64,000 nucleotides of DNA from an uncultured Acetatifactor sp. (lineage in GTDB: Bacteria; Bacillota; Clostridia; Lachnospirales; Lachnospiraceae): assembly GCA_910579755.1 (NCBI GenBank), contig CAJTVB010000006.1, positions 62,001 through 126,000 on the forward strand. Direction: 5' to 3'. The position numbers were made by a program, and so were the translations under genes. Under the pieces are notes generated by a model. It did not search any database, had not been told where the DNA came from, and saw only the letters and a list, made by a program, of their open reading frames with translations. Positions 32,437 to 41,085 of the stretch are shown in pieces. Numbering within the stretch: the stretch's first letter is position 1; every line of letters starts with the position of its first letter.

Positions 32437-33768
32437 ATGGACAAAAAGATCAGCAATGTGAGTATGGCATTTTGGCTGGGAGAGCATCCTATTTTAAAGG
32501 AGAAGAAGCGGACCAAGCGGGAAAAATATATGGGCTTTCTGATCTGGTATACGCCTGAGGGAGTAAGCCGTTTGACGGAGTCTATGCTGGCGCTGTACCG
32601 GAAGCGGATTCTGGGAGATGAAGACTTTGAGCCCCCGCTGAGTCCTTCCATCAAAGGGCTGTTTCGATATCGGTTTGCCCTGTGCATGGATCTCTGGTTT
32701 CTGAATGCCTTGGACGACAAAGAGCGTGCATTATCCCTGTTGGAGCGACTGGAGGCAGAGTCCGGACTTGCGTGGATGTATAAAAAGAAGCTGAGGCTTT
32801 TATGGGAGCGGCTTTATGTCCGGGACAACGGAGCGCGTTTTGCCAAGGTGGAACCGTTGATCGAGCGATGGCAGAAAAACCGGCTGTTTTTTCAAAAGCC
32901 GGCGAAAAAAATTTTGTTCACTGCCAATATGAGCGCCGGGAAGTCCACCCTGATCAACGCGTTGATCGGAAAAAAGGTAAATAAGTCTCAGAGTATGGCT
33001 TGTACGGCCAAGCTTCATTATATCTGGAACAAGCCTTTCGAGGACGGCCTTACCGCGGAGGATGACAACGTCCTGAATCTGGATGCAGACTATATGACCT
33101 TGATGACGGACGATGCGGGCAACGAAAGCTCTAAAATTTCGGTGGGCGCTTATTTCCGTCTTATGTGCGGCCAGTCCGGGCCGTTGTGCCTGCAGGATAC
33201 GCCGGGGGTGAATTCGGCGCTGAATGAGGTTCATGGGAGAATTACAAAGGAGGCTGTGGAAAAGGGAGATTTTGACCGGCTGGTGTATGTGGTTAATGCC
33301 GGCGCTATCGCCACCAACGACGAATATGCCTACATGACTTATCTGGCTGAAACCCGGGGAAAGGAACCCATGGTTTTTGCCGTCAATAAGCTGGACGGCT
33401 TCCGTGCGGGAGAGGACAGCATTTCCGGATCTCTGGAGGGGATTCGGGAGGATATCCGCAGGCTGGGCTTTGAAAACGCCGTAGTGTGCCCGGTATCAGC
33501 ATACGCGGGATACCTGGCCAAGAAGGCGCTCTTTGACGGCGGGCTGGAGGAAGAAGAGCAGGATGAGCTGGATGTTATGTGCCGTATTTTCCGGCGGAAG
33601 GAGTACGACCTGTCAGCTTATTACCCCCGGGAGGTAAAGGAGGTCTGTGAAAAAATAGCGGCGGATCAGGCGGATCTTCATCGGCAGAAATATGTTCGGC
33701 TATTGCTTCAATGCGGCATTCTGCCATTAGAATACATACTGACAAAAAGTGAGGGACAAAGGAAATGA
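32437..33768 (+). CDS. Dynamin-like GTPase 1
   Basis: Large GTPase of 443 residues; ATG 32437 is preferred over 32401 because AGGGGG is well spaced to it. GTPase motifs: G1 NMSAGKST (164-171), G3 DTPG (about 254-257), G4 NKLD (316-319). A helical N-terminal region of about 150 residues precedes the GTPase. The C terminus is short and helical, without a clear membrane paddle. Bacterial dynamins often occur as tandem pairs that work as a hetero-oligomer on membranes (LeoABC, DynA, Campylobacter DLP1/2). Its stop overlaps the next gene by 4 bp (ATGA), so the two are very likely cotranslated. Confidence 0.8.
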   Translation: MDKKISNVSMAFWLGEHPILKEKKRTKREKYMGFLIWYTPEGVSRLTESMLALYRKRILGDEDFEPPLSPSIKGLFRYRFALCMDLWFLNALDDKERALSLLERLEAESGLAWMYKKKLRLLWERLYVRDNGARFAKVEPLIERWQKNRLFFQKPAKKILFTANMSAGKSTLINALIGKKVNKSQSMACTAKLHYIWNKPFEDGLTAEDDNVLNLDADYMTLMTDDAGNESSKISVGAYFRLMCGQSGPLCLQDTPGVNSALNEVHGRITKEAVEKGDFDRLVYVVNAGAIATNDEYAYMTYLAETRGKEPMVFAVNKLDGFRAGEDSISGSLEGIREDIRRLGFENAVVCPVSAYAGYLAKKALFDGGLEEEEQDELDVMCRIFRRKEYDLSAYYPREVKEVCEKIAADQADLHRQKYVRLLLQCGILPLEYILTKSEGQRK

Positions 33769-36098
33769 GAGAGATTTTTATCAAGTACAACCCCTATAAG
33801 GTGGAGACATTTATTACCATCGACGGAAATCCGGTGAAGAAAAGCAGTGTGCTCAATAAGGAGGACCGCAGGCTGCAGGAATGGATCGAGGAGCTTCCTC
33901 AGAACCTTTTGGAAGAGTGCAACACCAAAAGCTTCCACATTACCTTTCAGGGAACCGTTCTGGACTATGAGGATTTTCAGTGGGTGATGGCCGAAGCCAG
34001 GAAAGACGGCTTTGAGGTAGAATGCGATTACGTGCATGCCAAGGAGGTAAAGGATAAGGAAAGAGCTATCGAGGATATTTTTGCTCAGATTCAGGCAGGT
34101 CCCTTTGAAGAGCTGAAAACACCGGATGTGGTGAAGGCTTTTCGGAATGCCCAGACCAGCGATTTTCCCGTAAACGTGGTGGCTACCATGAGCGCCGGAA
34201 AGTCCACGCTGATCAATGCCCTGCTTCGTAAGAAGCTGATGCCTACCGGCGCGGAGGCCACTACGGCAAAAATCACCGAGTTGAAGGATAACGAATCAGA
34301 TGAGTTCCACGCGGAGGCTTACGATAAGAACGGCGGCCTGGTTATGACAATACCGGAGCTTACGCTGGAGGACATGAGAACCTTAAATAAAAACCCTGAG
34401 GTGTTTCTCACCAAAGCCGAAGGGGATATTCCTTTCGTGAGCTCTCAGGATGTGTCTTTGATCTTGGTGGACACGCCCGGCCCTACCTATTCCCGGGACC
34501 CGGAGCACAAGGCGGTAACCTACCGGATGCTGTCAGAATCCTCCAAAACCCTGGTGCTCTACATTTTGAACGCCACACAGCTGGCGGTGAACGACGACGA
34601 TAATCTTCTGAACCATGTGGCAGACAGCATGAAGGTGGGAGGTAAGCAGTCCAGGGACCGTTTCCTCTTTGTGGTAAACAAGCTGGATGATTTTAAAAAG
34701 GATGATGGGGACAGTGCGGCCGCTTCTCTTGAGAGGGTGCGCAAATATCTGGAAGACAAGGGAATTAATAATCCCAATATTTATCCGGCATCGGCCCTTG
34801 CGGCGCTGGATATCCGCACGGTGCTCCGGGGACTTAAGGTGGTGGGCTATACCGAGGAGGAGCTGGACGAGCTGGATCCGGAGATTAACAGGGTGATTGC
34901 CACCATAAAGAAGATCAATAGAACCCCTGATCTTTATTTAGAGCAGTATGCCCCGCTGCCTCCCAGCGTCAGAACAGAGATCGCCAGACAGGCGGCCCGG
35001 GCGGAAGAGCTGACGAAAAAGGAAGATCCCGGGGAGCGGTCTGAGGGAATGAAGCAGCTGGCACTGATCCATTCCGGCATAATCCCCATTGAGGCTGCCA
35101 TCAGAATGTATGTACAGAAATATGCCAAGACCGCAAAGATCAAGAACATTGTGGATACCTTCTCCAAAAGGCTGGAGAGCGCCAGCTCCTTTGAAAGGAC
35201 CAGACAGGAGATTGCATCCAACCAGAATAAGAAGGATGAAATCCTGGCGCAGATCGGCGCCATTAAGGCCAAGCTGAAGAGCGGGCAGGAGGCAAAGAAA
35301 TTCAAGGCGGAAATTGACAGGATTTCCTATGACAGCGAGATCAACAAGATATCTACGGATGTGATTACCTCCGCACAATCTAAAATTTCCGGTCAGATCA
35401 GCGGAGCCAAAGGAAAGAAATGGGAAAAATTTGAAGCCGAGAGCATGATCCGCACTTTTGAGAAGTTTGCGGGGGATCTCCAGGCTGGCGTCCAGGTTCA
35501 GCTGGAGGAGCTGATTACAAGGCATGTACAGAAAAATGCCCAGGAGCTTCTGGATCAGTATCGCAGGAGACTGGAGGAGCTTTCGGATGAATTGTCTGTG
35601 GGAACGGTTCAGATCAACGCCTTTGAGCTGGTGGACGGGGAACTGCCGGATATCGATGTGGCTTCCCTGGTCAGCACTGCCACAAAGAAGCAGAAGGTAA
35701 AGGTGGGCAGCCACAAGGAGAAGAATCCGGAGAGAGAGGGTTTCTTTGGGTTTTTCAAGGTTTGGAAACCCTGGAAGATTGACGTGGATGATTACAAGGA
35801 GCAGGAATATATCGACGCCGCAGCACTGGCGGATAAGTTTTTTGCCCCCTTCCAGAAACAGCTGTACACCAATCAGAAGAGCGCGGTGGATTACGCCAAA
35901 GGGCAGGCGGCGGCTGTCAAGGAAGCTTTTCGGGAAAAATTCCAGGAGCTGGATCAGCTGCTGGGCAGCAAGCTGAAGCAGTTGGAGGCCTGCGCCATGG
36001 ATGAGAAAAATGTGGACGAGATTCTGGAACAGACCAGGCAGCGTCTTGCATGGCTGGAAAATATTCAGACCAGAATCCAGGAAATTCTGGATATATAA
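33765..36098 (+). CDS. Dynamin-like GTPase 2 with coiled-coil C-terminal half
   Basis: 777 residues. GTPase motifs: G1 TMSAGKST (141-148), G3 DTPG (236-239), G4 NKLD (305-308). They are preceded by about 115 residues of mixed alpha/beta that include EVECDYVHAKEVKDKERAIE. After the GTPase come long helices (about 430-620) with coiled-coil character (LESASSFERTRQEIASNQNK) and a Lys-rich stretch with EGFFGFFKVWKPW (about 655-668) that could touch membrane. The end is again helical. The only gap before the following gene is 12 bp with AAGGAGG. Predicted to form a membrane-remodelling complex with GTPase 1. Confidence 0.8.
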   Translation: MREIFIKYNPYKVETFITIDGNPVKKSSVLNKEDRRLQEWIEELPQNLLEECNTKSFHITFQGTVLDYEDFQWVMAEARKDGFEVECDYVHAKEVKDKERAIEDIFAQIQAGPFEELKTPDVVKAFRNAQTSDFPVNVVATMSAGKSTLINALLRKKLMPTGAEATTAKITELKDNESDEFHAEAYDKNGGLVMTIPELTLEDMRTLNKNPEVFLTKAEGDIPFVSSQDVSLILVDTPGPTYSRDPEHKAVTYRMLSESSKTLVLYILNATQLAVNDDDNLLNHVADSMKVGGKQSRDRFLFVVNKLDDFKKDDGDSAAASLERVRKYLEDKGINNPNIYPASALAALDIRTVLRGLKVVGYTEEELDELDPEINRVIATIKKINRTPDLYLEQYAPLPPSVRTEIARQAARAEELTKKEDPGERSEGMKQLALIHSGIIPIEAAIRMYVQKYAKTAKIKNIVDTFSKRLESASSFERTRQEIASNQNKKDEILAQIGAIKAKLKSGQEAKKFKAEIDRISYDSEINKISTDVITSAQSKISGQISGAKGKKWEKFEAESMIRTFEKFAGDLQAGVQVQLEELITRHVQKNAQELLDQYRRRLEELSDELSVGTVQINAFELVDGELPDIDVASLVSTATKKQKVKVGSHKEKNPEREGFFGFFKVWKPWKIDVDDYKEQEYIDAAALADKFFAPFQKQLYTNQKSAVDYAKGQAAAVKEAFREKFQELDQLLGSKLKQLEACAMDEKNVDEILEQTRQRLAWLENIQTRIQEILDI

Positions 36099-36110
36099 GG
36101 AGGACGACAA

Positions 36111-36617
36111 ATGGCACTCAGTTCGGATTTTATCAATGCAGTGGACTCTCACGATAACATTATGACCCGGATCATGCTCAAGGACAGCATGCTGGTGGAT
36201 CTTACCCTGAAACAGTTTCAGGAGCGTCTGGCCTATGCGGAAAGAAAGATGAGCGATCTTTATGATGATCATGACGGAGAAGTATTTACCAGCGACATCA
36301 TTGCCTGGAATCAAGAGCTTCTGGACCAGCAGATGGTGAAGGTGGTGGGCAATTTTTCCAGAGAGCGGGTTGCTTTTCTGAAAAAGCTGGTACGGAATGT
36401 TTATGCCCAGAAAGCCCAGGAGGCGGACCGGGAGGAATTTGTGGAAAAACACAAAAACAGTTCTTTTGGAGCTACCCAAGTGGGCGTAGGGCTTGCTGTG
36501 GGCGGTGTCACCGTTGCCGCGGCCGGCATATTGTTCAGCTCTCATCCGGTGGCCTGGGCGCTTACAGGCTTAGGGATCGCGGCTGTGGGCGGCGTCATTA
36601 TTGTGAAAAACAAGTAG
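36111..36617 (+). CDS. Small helical protein with hydrophobic C-terminal hairpin
   Basis: 168 residues, no family recognised. Residues 1-118 are helical and charged (QERLAYAERKMSDLYDDHDG). Residues about 122-165 are Gly/Ala/Val-rich and could form two membrane segments (VGVGLAVGGVTVAAAGILF, then ALTGLGIAAVGGVIIVKNK). It could be a membrane anchor or partner for the dynamins, comparable in position to the small third component of LeoABC-like loci. It lies between the dynamins and the effector genes with short spacing and a good AAGGAGG. Confidence 0.6.
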   Translation: MALSSDFINAVDSHDNIMTRIMLKDSMLVDLTLKQFQERLAYAERKMSDLYDDHDGEVFTSDIIAWNQELLDQQMVKVVGNFSRERVAFLKKLVRNVYAQKAQEADREEFVEKHKNSSFGATQVGVGLAVGGVTVAAAGILFSSHPVAWALTGLGIAAVGGVIIVKNK

Positions 36618-36658
36618 ATAAATCCTGCCTGTAAGGACAGGGAGAAGGGAGCGGGGAT

Positions 36659-37525
36659 ATGAATGCATTTTTTTCGTTTACCGAGACGGGATGGCAGGAT
36701 TTTCCCCTGCGGGAGCTGGCTCGTTCTCTGGAAAAGGACCCCCCGGACATAAGCGCCCTGGACAAGTCTGTGGTGAAGGAGCTGGCGGAAGGGGCAGCGC
36801 AGGGCAGTCCTGAAGCGAAGGATTTCCGGGCGGAAGATTCACAGGCGGAAGCCGGAAGGCCACTGGCGGGAAAGCTGGATTCCCTGAATATTTCCCGGGA
36901 ATACCGGCAGGTGCTGGAGGATCGGTTCCGGGAAATGGATCCTTTGCTGATCAGAGTTTTTGACCGCTATGGGGAACGGCTGGTCTGTCTGGATACCGCA
37001 TACCCGGGCACTGCCTATTTTTCCGGGGAGGAGGGAGGCTTCCGGGTAGACGCAGCTTCAGATTTGGATAATCCTCTGGGGCCCGGGAGCACATTTTTTC
37101 ATGAAAGTGGTCATATGATCGACTGGCTGATGGGAAAGGAAAAGGGGCAGGAGTACATTACCTCAGCTCCCCGCCTGATCGCCGCGATGGAGACGGATTT
37201 GAACAATGCGCTGTCCGGAATTATGAAGTCGGAGGGCTGTACCCTGGAGGAGGCCAAGGAGAAGCTCAGCATGGAGCTGATGGCAAATCCCTATGCCTCC
37301 AGCTGTGTGTCCGATGTGTTCGGTGGACTGACCGGAAATCAGGTTGTCGGCGCATACGTGCATTCAAAAGAATATTGGATGCTCAGGGGCCCGGAGGGCG
37401 TTGCCAGGGAGGCTTTCGCCGAGATTACAGAGCAGATGGCCTGCAGTCCGGAGGGCTTATCATACACAATGAGAATGATGCCGAAAACCGTAGAGGTGTA
37501 CAGGCAGATTTTGACAGAGGCATAA
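36659..37525 (+). CDS. MNAFF-module metallopeptidase effector (HExxH)
   Basis: 288 residues in three parts. Residues 1-45 (MNAFFSFTETG..., LDKSVVKELAE) match the N terminus of the DNase effector at 41082. Residues 46-75 are an Ala/Glu/Gly-rich linker. Residues about 80-288 carry HESGH (148-152) followed by MIDWLM, and a downstream REAFAEITEQM that can give the third zinc ligand (E251 or E255). This pattern is like the anthrax lethal factor/ATLF-type metallopeptidase domains seen as toxins in polymorphic effectors. Ala/Gly just before the motif fits a zinc protease. No Sec signal peptide is present. A small gene in the immunity position follows. Confidence 0.7.
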   Translation: MNAFFSFTETGWQDFPLRELARSLEKDPPDISALDKSVVKELAEGAAQGSPEAKDFRAEDSQAEAGRPLAGKLDSLNISREYRQVLEDRFREMDPLLIRVFDRYGERLVCLDTAYPGTAYFSGEEGGFRVDAASDLDNPLGPGSTFFHESGHMIDWLMGKEKGQEYITSAPRLIAAMETDLNNALSGIMKSEGCTLEEAKEKLSMELMANPYASSCVSDVFGGLTGNQVVGAYVHSKEYWMLRGPEGVAREAFAEITEQMACSPEGLSYTMRMMPKTVEVYRQILTEA

Positions 37526-37537
37526 GAGGTGAGGAGA

Positions 37538-37747
37538 ATGGTGGAATTGACAAAGGAGCTTTTAGGCGCCATACAGAGATTTCGGGAGCATTTCGGGGAC
37601 ATGGTTCCCCTGCGGGAGATCCCCGGCAAGGCCTCCGCAGAGGAGCTGATCGATGCCATAGACCGCTCGATCCGAAAAAATCAAAATCTTCTTCCTTCCA
37701 TTTTCGGCTATGGGAAGCTGGAGCAGGATAAAGATAAGGACATATAG
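37538..37747 (+). CDS. Small protein, candidate immunity to the metallopeptidase
   Basis: 69 residues from ATG 37538 (an in-frame GTG at 37529 is possible). It is acidic at the C terminus (LEQDKDKDI) and opens MVELTKELLGAIQRFREHFG, with VPLREIPGKASAEELIDAID in the middle. No function is known. Its size, its position 12 bp after the peptidase gene and its soluble nature fit a cognate immunity protein, by analogy with the PoNe/PoNi pair further along. This role is inferred from position only. Confidence 0.6.
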   Translation: MVELTKELLGAIQRFREHFGDMVPLREIPGKASAEELIDAIDRSIRKNQNLLPSIFGYGKLEQDKDKDI

Positions 37748-37761
37748 GGAGGTGCATTCAT

Positions 37762-40700
37762 TTGAGTGAAATAGTAATTCACGGGGGGCAGGCGGGACAG
37801 AAAGAGCAGCCGGAGCAGAAGGCGTTGCCGGGGCAGGAGAAAGAGTCCCCTCCGGTTCCGCAGTATGAGCAGCTGAACCAGCAGTTTAGGGCGGCTCTGC
37901 AGGTGGTGGATGATGTGGTATTAAAGAATTATGTTCAGCGCCTGCACGATTTTTCCATTGTTCCGCTGGGGCTGGATGAAAAGACAAAATCGGACGATCT
38001 CTCGAATAATGTGCGGCTTTTTAAGATCACGGAAATGGTTTATGAGAAGGATGAATTTGCCACCTACAAGTTTGCCAGTGTGTTCAACGCCCTCTCCACC
38101 ACGGACTGCGCCGTGTTTATTATTCTTGACTCCGACGGGGAAAAGACGGATTTTTATATGGGAATCCGGTCCTTTGACCCGGAGCTGACGCCCAATACCC
38201 TGAAGAATACCTTGAAAAATGCCATGACCGGCCAGTTTCCCGGTATTAAAACCCAGGAATTTCTGGATGAGGATATGCACAGGCTTCTGAAAAAGGATGT
38301 GAGCAACATCTCCGTGGTCTCCTGTGTGGCCAACAGCAAGGATAAAGAAAACAAGCAAAACCGTGCCTTTGTACAGGGTCTGGAAAAGCTGGCCTTTGCC
38401 ATGCAGGGAGAGCGCTATACGGCTGTGATTCTGGCCAATGCGGCTTCCCGGCAGCAGCTGGACCAGACCAGGAAAAGCTATGAGAATATTTATTCCCAGC
38501 TGTCGCCTTTTGCCAAAACCCAGGCGGCTTATTCCGAGAATTCATCCCGGAATACTGCCCGCTCCTTTTCCAAGTCCCATACGGAAGGAAGTTCTCTTAG
38601 TTTCAACCGATCTCATACAAAGGGACGCGCTGATTCCACCAGCAGCTCGGTGAGTATATCCGACGCCCGCACCGGCAAGGGCAGTATTGCGGTTGCGGGT
38701 CTGGCCAGCGCTGCGGGAATCCTGGGGTCGGCTCTGGCGCCGGTCACCGGGGGCTTAAGTCTGATGGTAGGCGGGGTGGTTTCCGGAGGGCTTGGACTGC
38801 TGGGAACAGCCCTTCAGCAGCGGACCCATACGGAGGGAACCACTCAAGGAGAGAGCTATACCGAAAATGAGGCGGATACCGTCGGCGAAGCGCAGGGCAA
38901 GAACAAAGCGGATACCGAAACCGACACATGGACGGAGGGAATTACCCGGGGCACCGGTGAAACACTCACTTTTCATATGGAGGACAAGGCGATCTCCAAT
39001 ATGCTGCAACGGATCGATCTGCAGCTGAAGCGTCTGCAGGAATTTGAGAGCCTGGGCATGTGGGAATGCGCCGCCTATTTTATGTCGGAAGAGCCCCATA
39101 CCGCGGAGATTGCCGCCGCCACCTACAAGGCGCTGATGCGCGGAGAAAATTCCGGGGTGGAGGTCTGTGCGGTAAATTCCTGGCGCAGCTTTGAGAAAGA
39201 AAAGGTGAGGATGCTTTCTGAATATGCCCTGAACCTGATGCATCCTGTGTTTTCCTACCGAAGCGACGCAGGAGAGATTCAGGTAAATCCCTGTTCCCTG
39301 GTCAGCGGCAACGAGCTGGCCATACATATGGGGCTTCCCAGAAAATCCGTGTGCGGTCTGCCTGTGATCGAGCATGCCGACTTCGGCAAGGAGGTGGTCA
39401 GCTACACCCATGAGCAGACCCGGGCGGCAGTAAATCTGGGCAGGGTGTTCCACATGGGAAGCGAATGTAAAAATTTTGTCAGGCTGGATCGAAACAGCCT
39501 GTCCATGCATACCTTTGTCACTGGATCCACGGGCTCAGGGAAGAGTAATACGGTCTATGAAATTCTGCGTCAGCTGGATACGGTGGGGATCCATTTTCTG
39601 GTGATTGAGCCGGCGAAGGGTGAGTATAAAAACGTTTTCGGGCATATGCCCGGGGTGTCTGTGTTCGGCACCAACCCGGATTACACACAGTTGCTTCGGA
39701 TCAATCCCTTCCGATTTCCTAAGGGGATCCATGTGCTGGAGCACGTGGACCGGCTCATTGAGATTTTCAATGTCTGCTGGCCCATGTATGCGGCCATGCC
39801 TGCGGTTTTGAAGCAGGCCGTTCTGCAGGCCTATGAGGTATGCGGATGGGATCTGCAAAGCTCGGAAAATGAGTATGATGAGGATCTGTTTCCCACCTTC
39901 CGGGATCTGTGCGCGGAGCTGGAGGATGTGATCGACAATTCGGCCTATGACCAGGAGGTCAAGAGCAATTACAAGGGCTCCCTGCAGACCCGGATCCAGT
40001 CTCTGGCCAACGGCTTAAACGGTCAGATATTTGCCACGGACGAGGTGGACAATGAGGTGCTGTTCGATGAGAACGTGATTGTGGATCTGAGCCGCATCGG
40101 TTCCCTGGAGACCAAATCCCTGATCATGGGCATTTTGGTCATGCGGTTGAACGAGCGCAGAATGTCGGAGGCGGAGGGGATGAATGTGCCTCTGCGCCAT
40201 GTGACGGTGCTGGAGGAGGCCCATAACATTCTGAAGCGCACCACTTTCGGAGACGGCGGCCCGGAGGGGGCAAACGTAGCCGGGAAATCCGTGGAAATGC
40301 TGTCCAACGCCATTGCGGAGATGAGAACCTACGGCGAAGGCTTTATCATTGCGGATCAGTCTCCCGGTGCTGTGGATATTTCTGCTATCCGAAATACTAA
40401 CACCAAGATCATCATGCGTCTGCCGGAGGAAGCGGACCGGCGTCTGGCAGGCAGGTCCGCGGCTCTTAGGGAGGAACAGCTGGATGAGATCGCCAAGCTG
40501 CCGAAGGGTGTGGCGGTAGTATATCAGAACGATTGGCTGGAGCCTGTGCTGTGCAAGATCAAAAAGTATGCCGGGGAAGAGAGGCCCTATCAGTCCGGGG
40601 AGCGGAAGCAGACAGGAAAGAACGATTGGAAATGGTTTGACAAGGAATTAATTAAGCTTCTTTTGAAGGGCAGAGTTAACGAGGAGCTGGAGACAGACAT

Positions 40701-41085
40701 AGACCGGCTGGAGGACGCGCTGCCGGCGGCGGAGCTTTCCACGAAAAACAAGATCGGGATTTTGCGTCTTTTAAAGGAATACCGGGAGACGGGAAGACTG
40801 AAAATCTGGGAGGATGCCTGGTTTGATCAGCTGTCCCGGATGGTGGGAGAGCTGCTGGGCGTAAAGAGCCGGGTGGACAGGCGTGTGAGAGAGGCCGGAG
40901 ATTATGACAGCCTGACGGATTCTCTTTCCGGGCTGGTGCGGGAGCATATCCCCGATGTGTCAAAGGAGGTCTGTCTCGCCGTGTGCCAGTGCCTCATGAA
41001 GGAGTATGTGCTGGAGCATCAGGAGGATCTTACGATTTACGCTCAGTGGCGGGAAAGCGTTATGAGAAGGGGAGGAATCCTATGA
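37762..41085 (+). CDS. HerA/VirB4-like P-loop ATPase, 1107 residues
   Basis: The start is TTG 37762, with GGGAGG upstream. The N-terminal half (about 40-250) is unrecognised. It is followed by Ser/Thr/His-rich segments (about 255-303 and 354-395) that flank a Gly/Ala/Leu-rich hydrophobic stretch (about 304-353), possibly a membrane-inserting hairpin. The motor domain has Walker A GSTGSGKSN (about 588-596), the Asp/Glu-ended Walker B VTVLEEAH (814-821), ADQSPG sensor (about 864) and MRLPEEADRRLAGRS with an Arg finger candidate. This is the DUF87/HerA-FtsK superfamily, which includes conjugation and secretion motors. C-terminal helices cover 960-1107. Its stop overlaps the DNase effector start by 4 bp, a strong sign of functional linkage. 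Confidence 0.8.
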   Translation: MSEIVIHGGQAGQKEQPEQKALPGQEKESPPVPQYEQLNQQFRAALQVVDDVVLKNYVQRLHDFSIVPLGLDEKTKSDDLSNNVRLFKITEMVYEKDEFATYKFASVFNALSTTDCAVFIILDSDGEKTDFYMGIRSFDPELTPNTLKNTLKNAMTGQFPGIKTQEFLDEDMHRLLKKDVSNISVVSCVANSKDKENKQNRAFVQGLEKLAFAMQGERYTAVILANAASRQQLDQTRKSYENIYSQLSPFAKTQAAYSENSSRNTARSFSKSHTEGSSLSFNRSHTKGRADSTSSSVSISDARTGKGSIAVAGLASAAGILGSALAPVTGGLSLMVGGVVSGGLGLLGTALQQRTHTEGTTQGESYTENEADTVGEAQGKNKADTETDTWTEGITRGTGETLTFHMEDKAISNMLQRIDLQLKRLQEFESLGMWECAAYFMSEEPHTAEIAAATYKALMRGENSGVEVCAVNSWRSFEKEKVRMLSEYALNLMHPVFSYRSDAGEIQVNPCSLVSGNELAIHMGLPRKSVCGLPVIEHADFGKEVVSYTHEQTRAAVNLGRVFHMGSECKNFVRLDRNSLSMHTFVTGSTGSGKSNTVYEILRQLDTVGIHFLVIEPAKGEYKNVFGHMPGVSVFGTNPDYTQLLRINPFRFPKGIHVLEHVDRLIEIFNVCWPMYAAMPAVLKQAVLQAYEVCGWDLQSSENEYDEDLFPTFRDLCAELEDVIDNSAYDQEVKSNYKGSLQTRIQSLANGLNGQIFATDEVDNEVLFDENVIVDLSRIGSLETKSLIMGILVMRLNERRMSEAEGMNVPLRHVTVLEEAHNILKRTTFGDGGPEGANVAGKSVEMLSNAIAEMRTYGEGFIIADQSPGAVDISAIRNTNTKIIMRLPEEADRRLAGRSAALREEQLDEIAKLPKGVAVVYQNDWLEPVLCKIKKYAGEERPYQSGERKQTGKNDWKWFDKELIKLLLKGRVNEELETDIDRLEDALPAAELSTKNKIGILRLLKEYRETGRLKIWEDAWFDQLSRMVGELLGVKSRVDRRVREAGDYDSLTDSLSGLVREHIPDVSKEVCLAVCQCLMKEYVLEHQEDLTIYAQWRESVMRRGGIL

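Noticed and set aside
34938..36545. 535-codon open frame on the minus strand
   Set aside because: It is the antisense shadow of the dynamin-like GTPase 2 coding sequence; no ribosome binding site, low-complexity His/Leu-rich composition and no family pattern.
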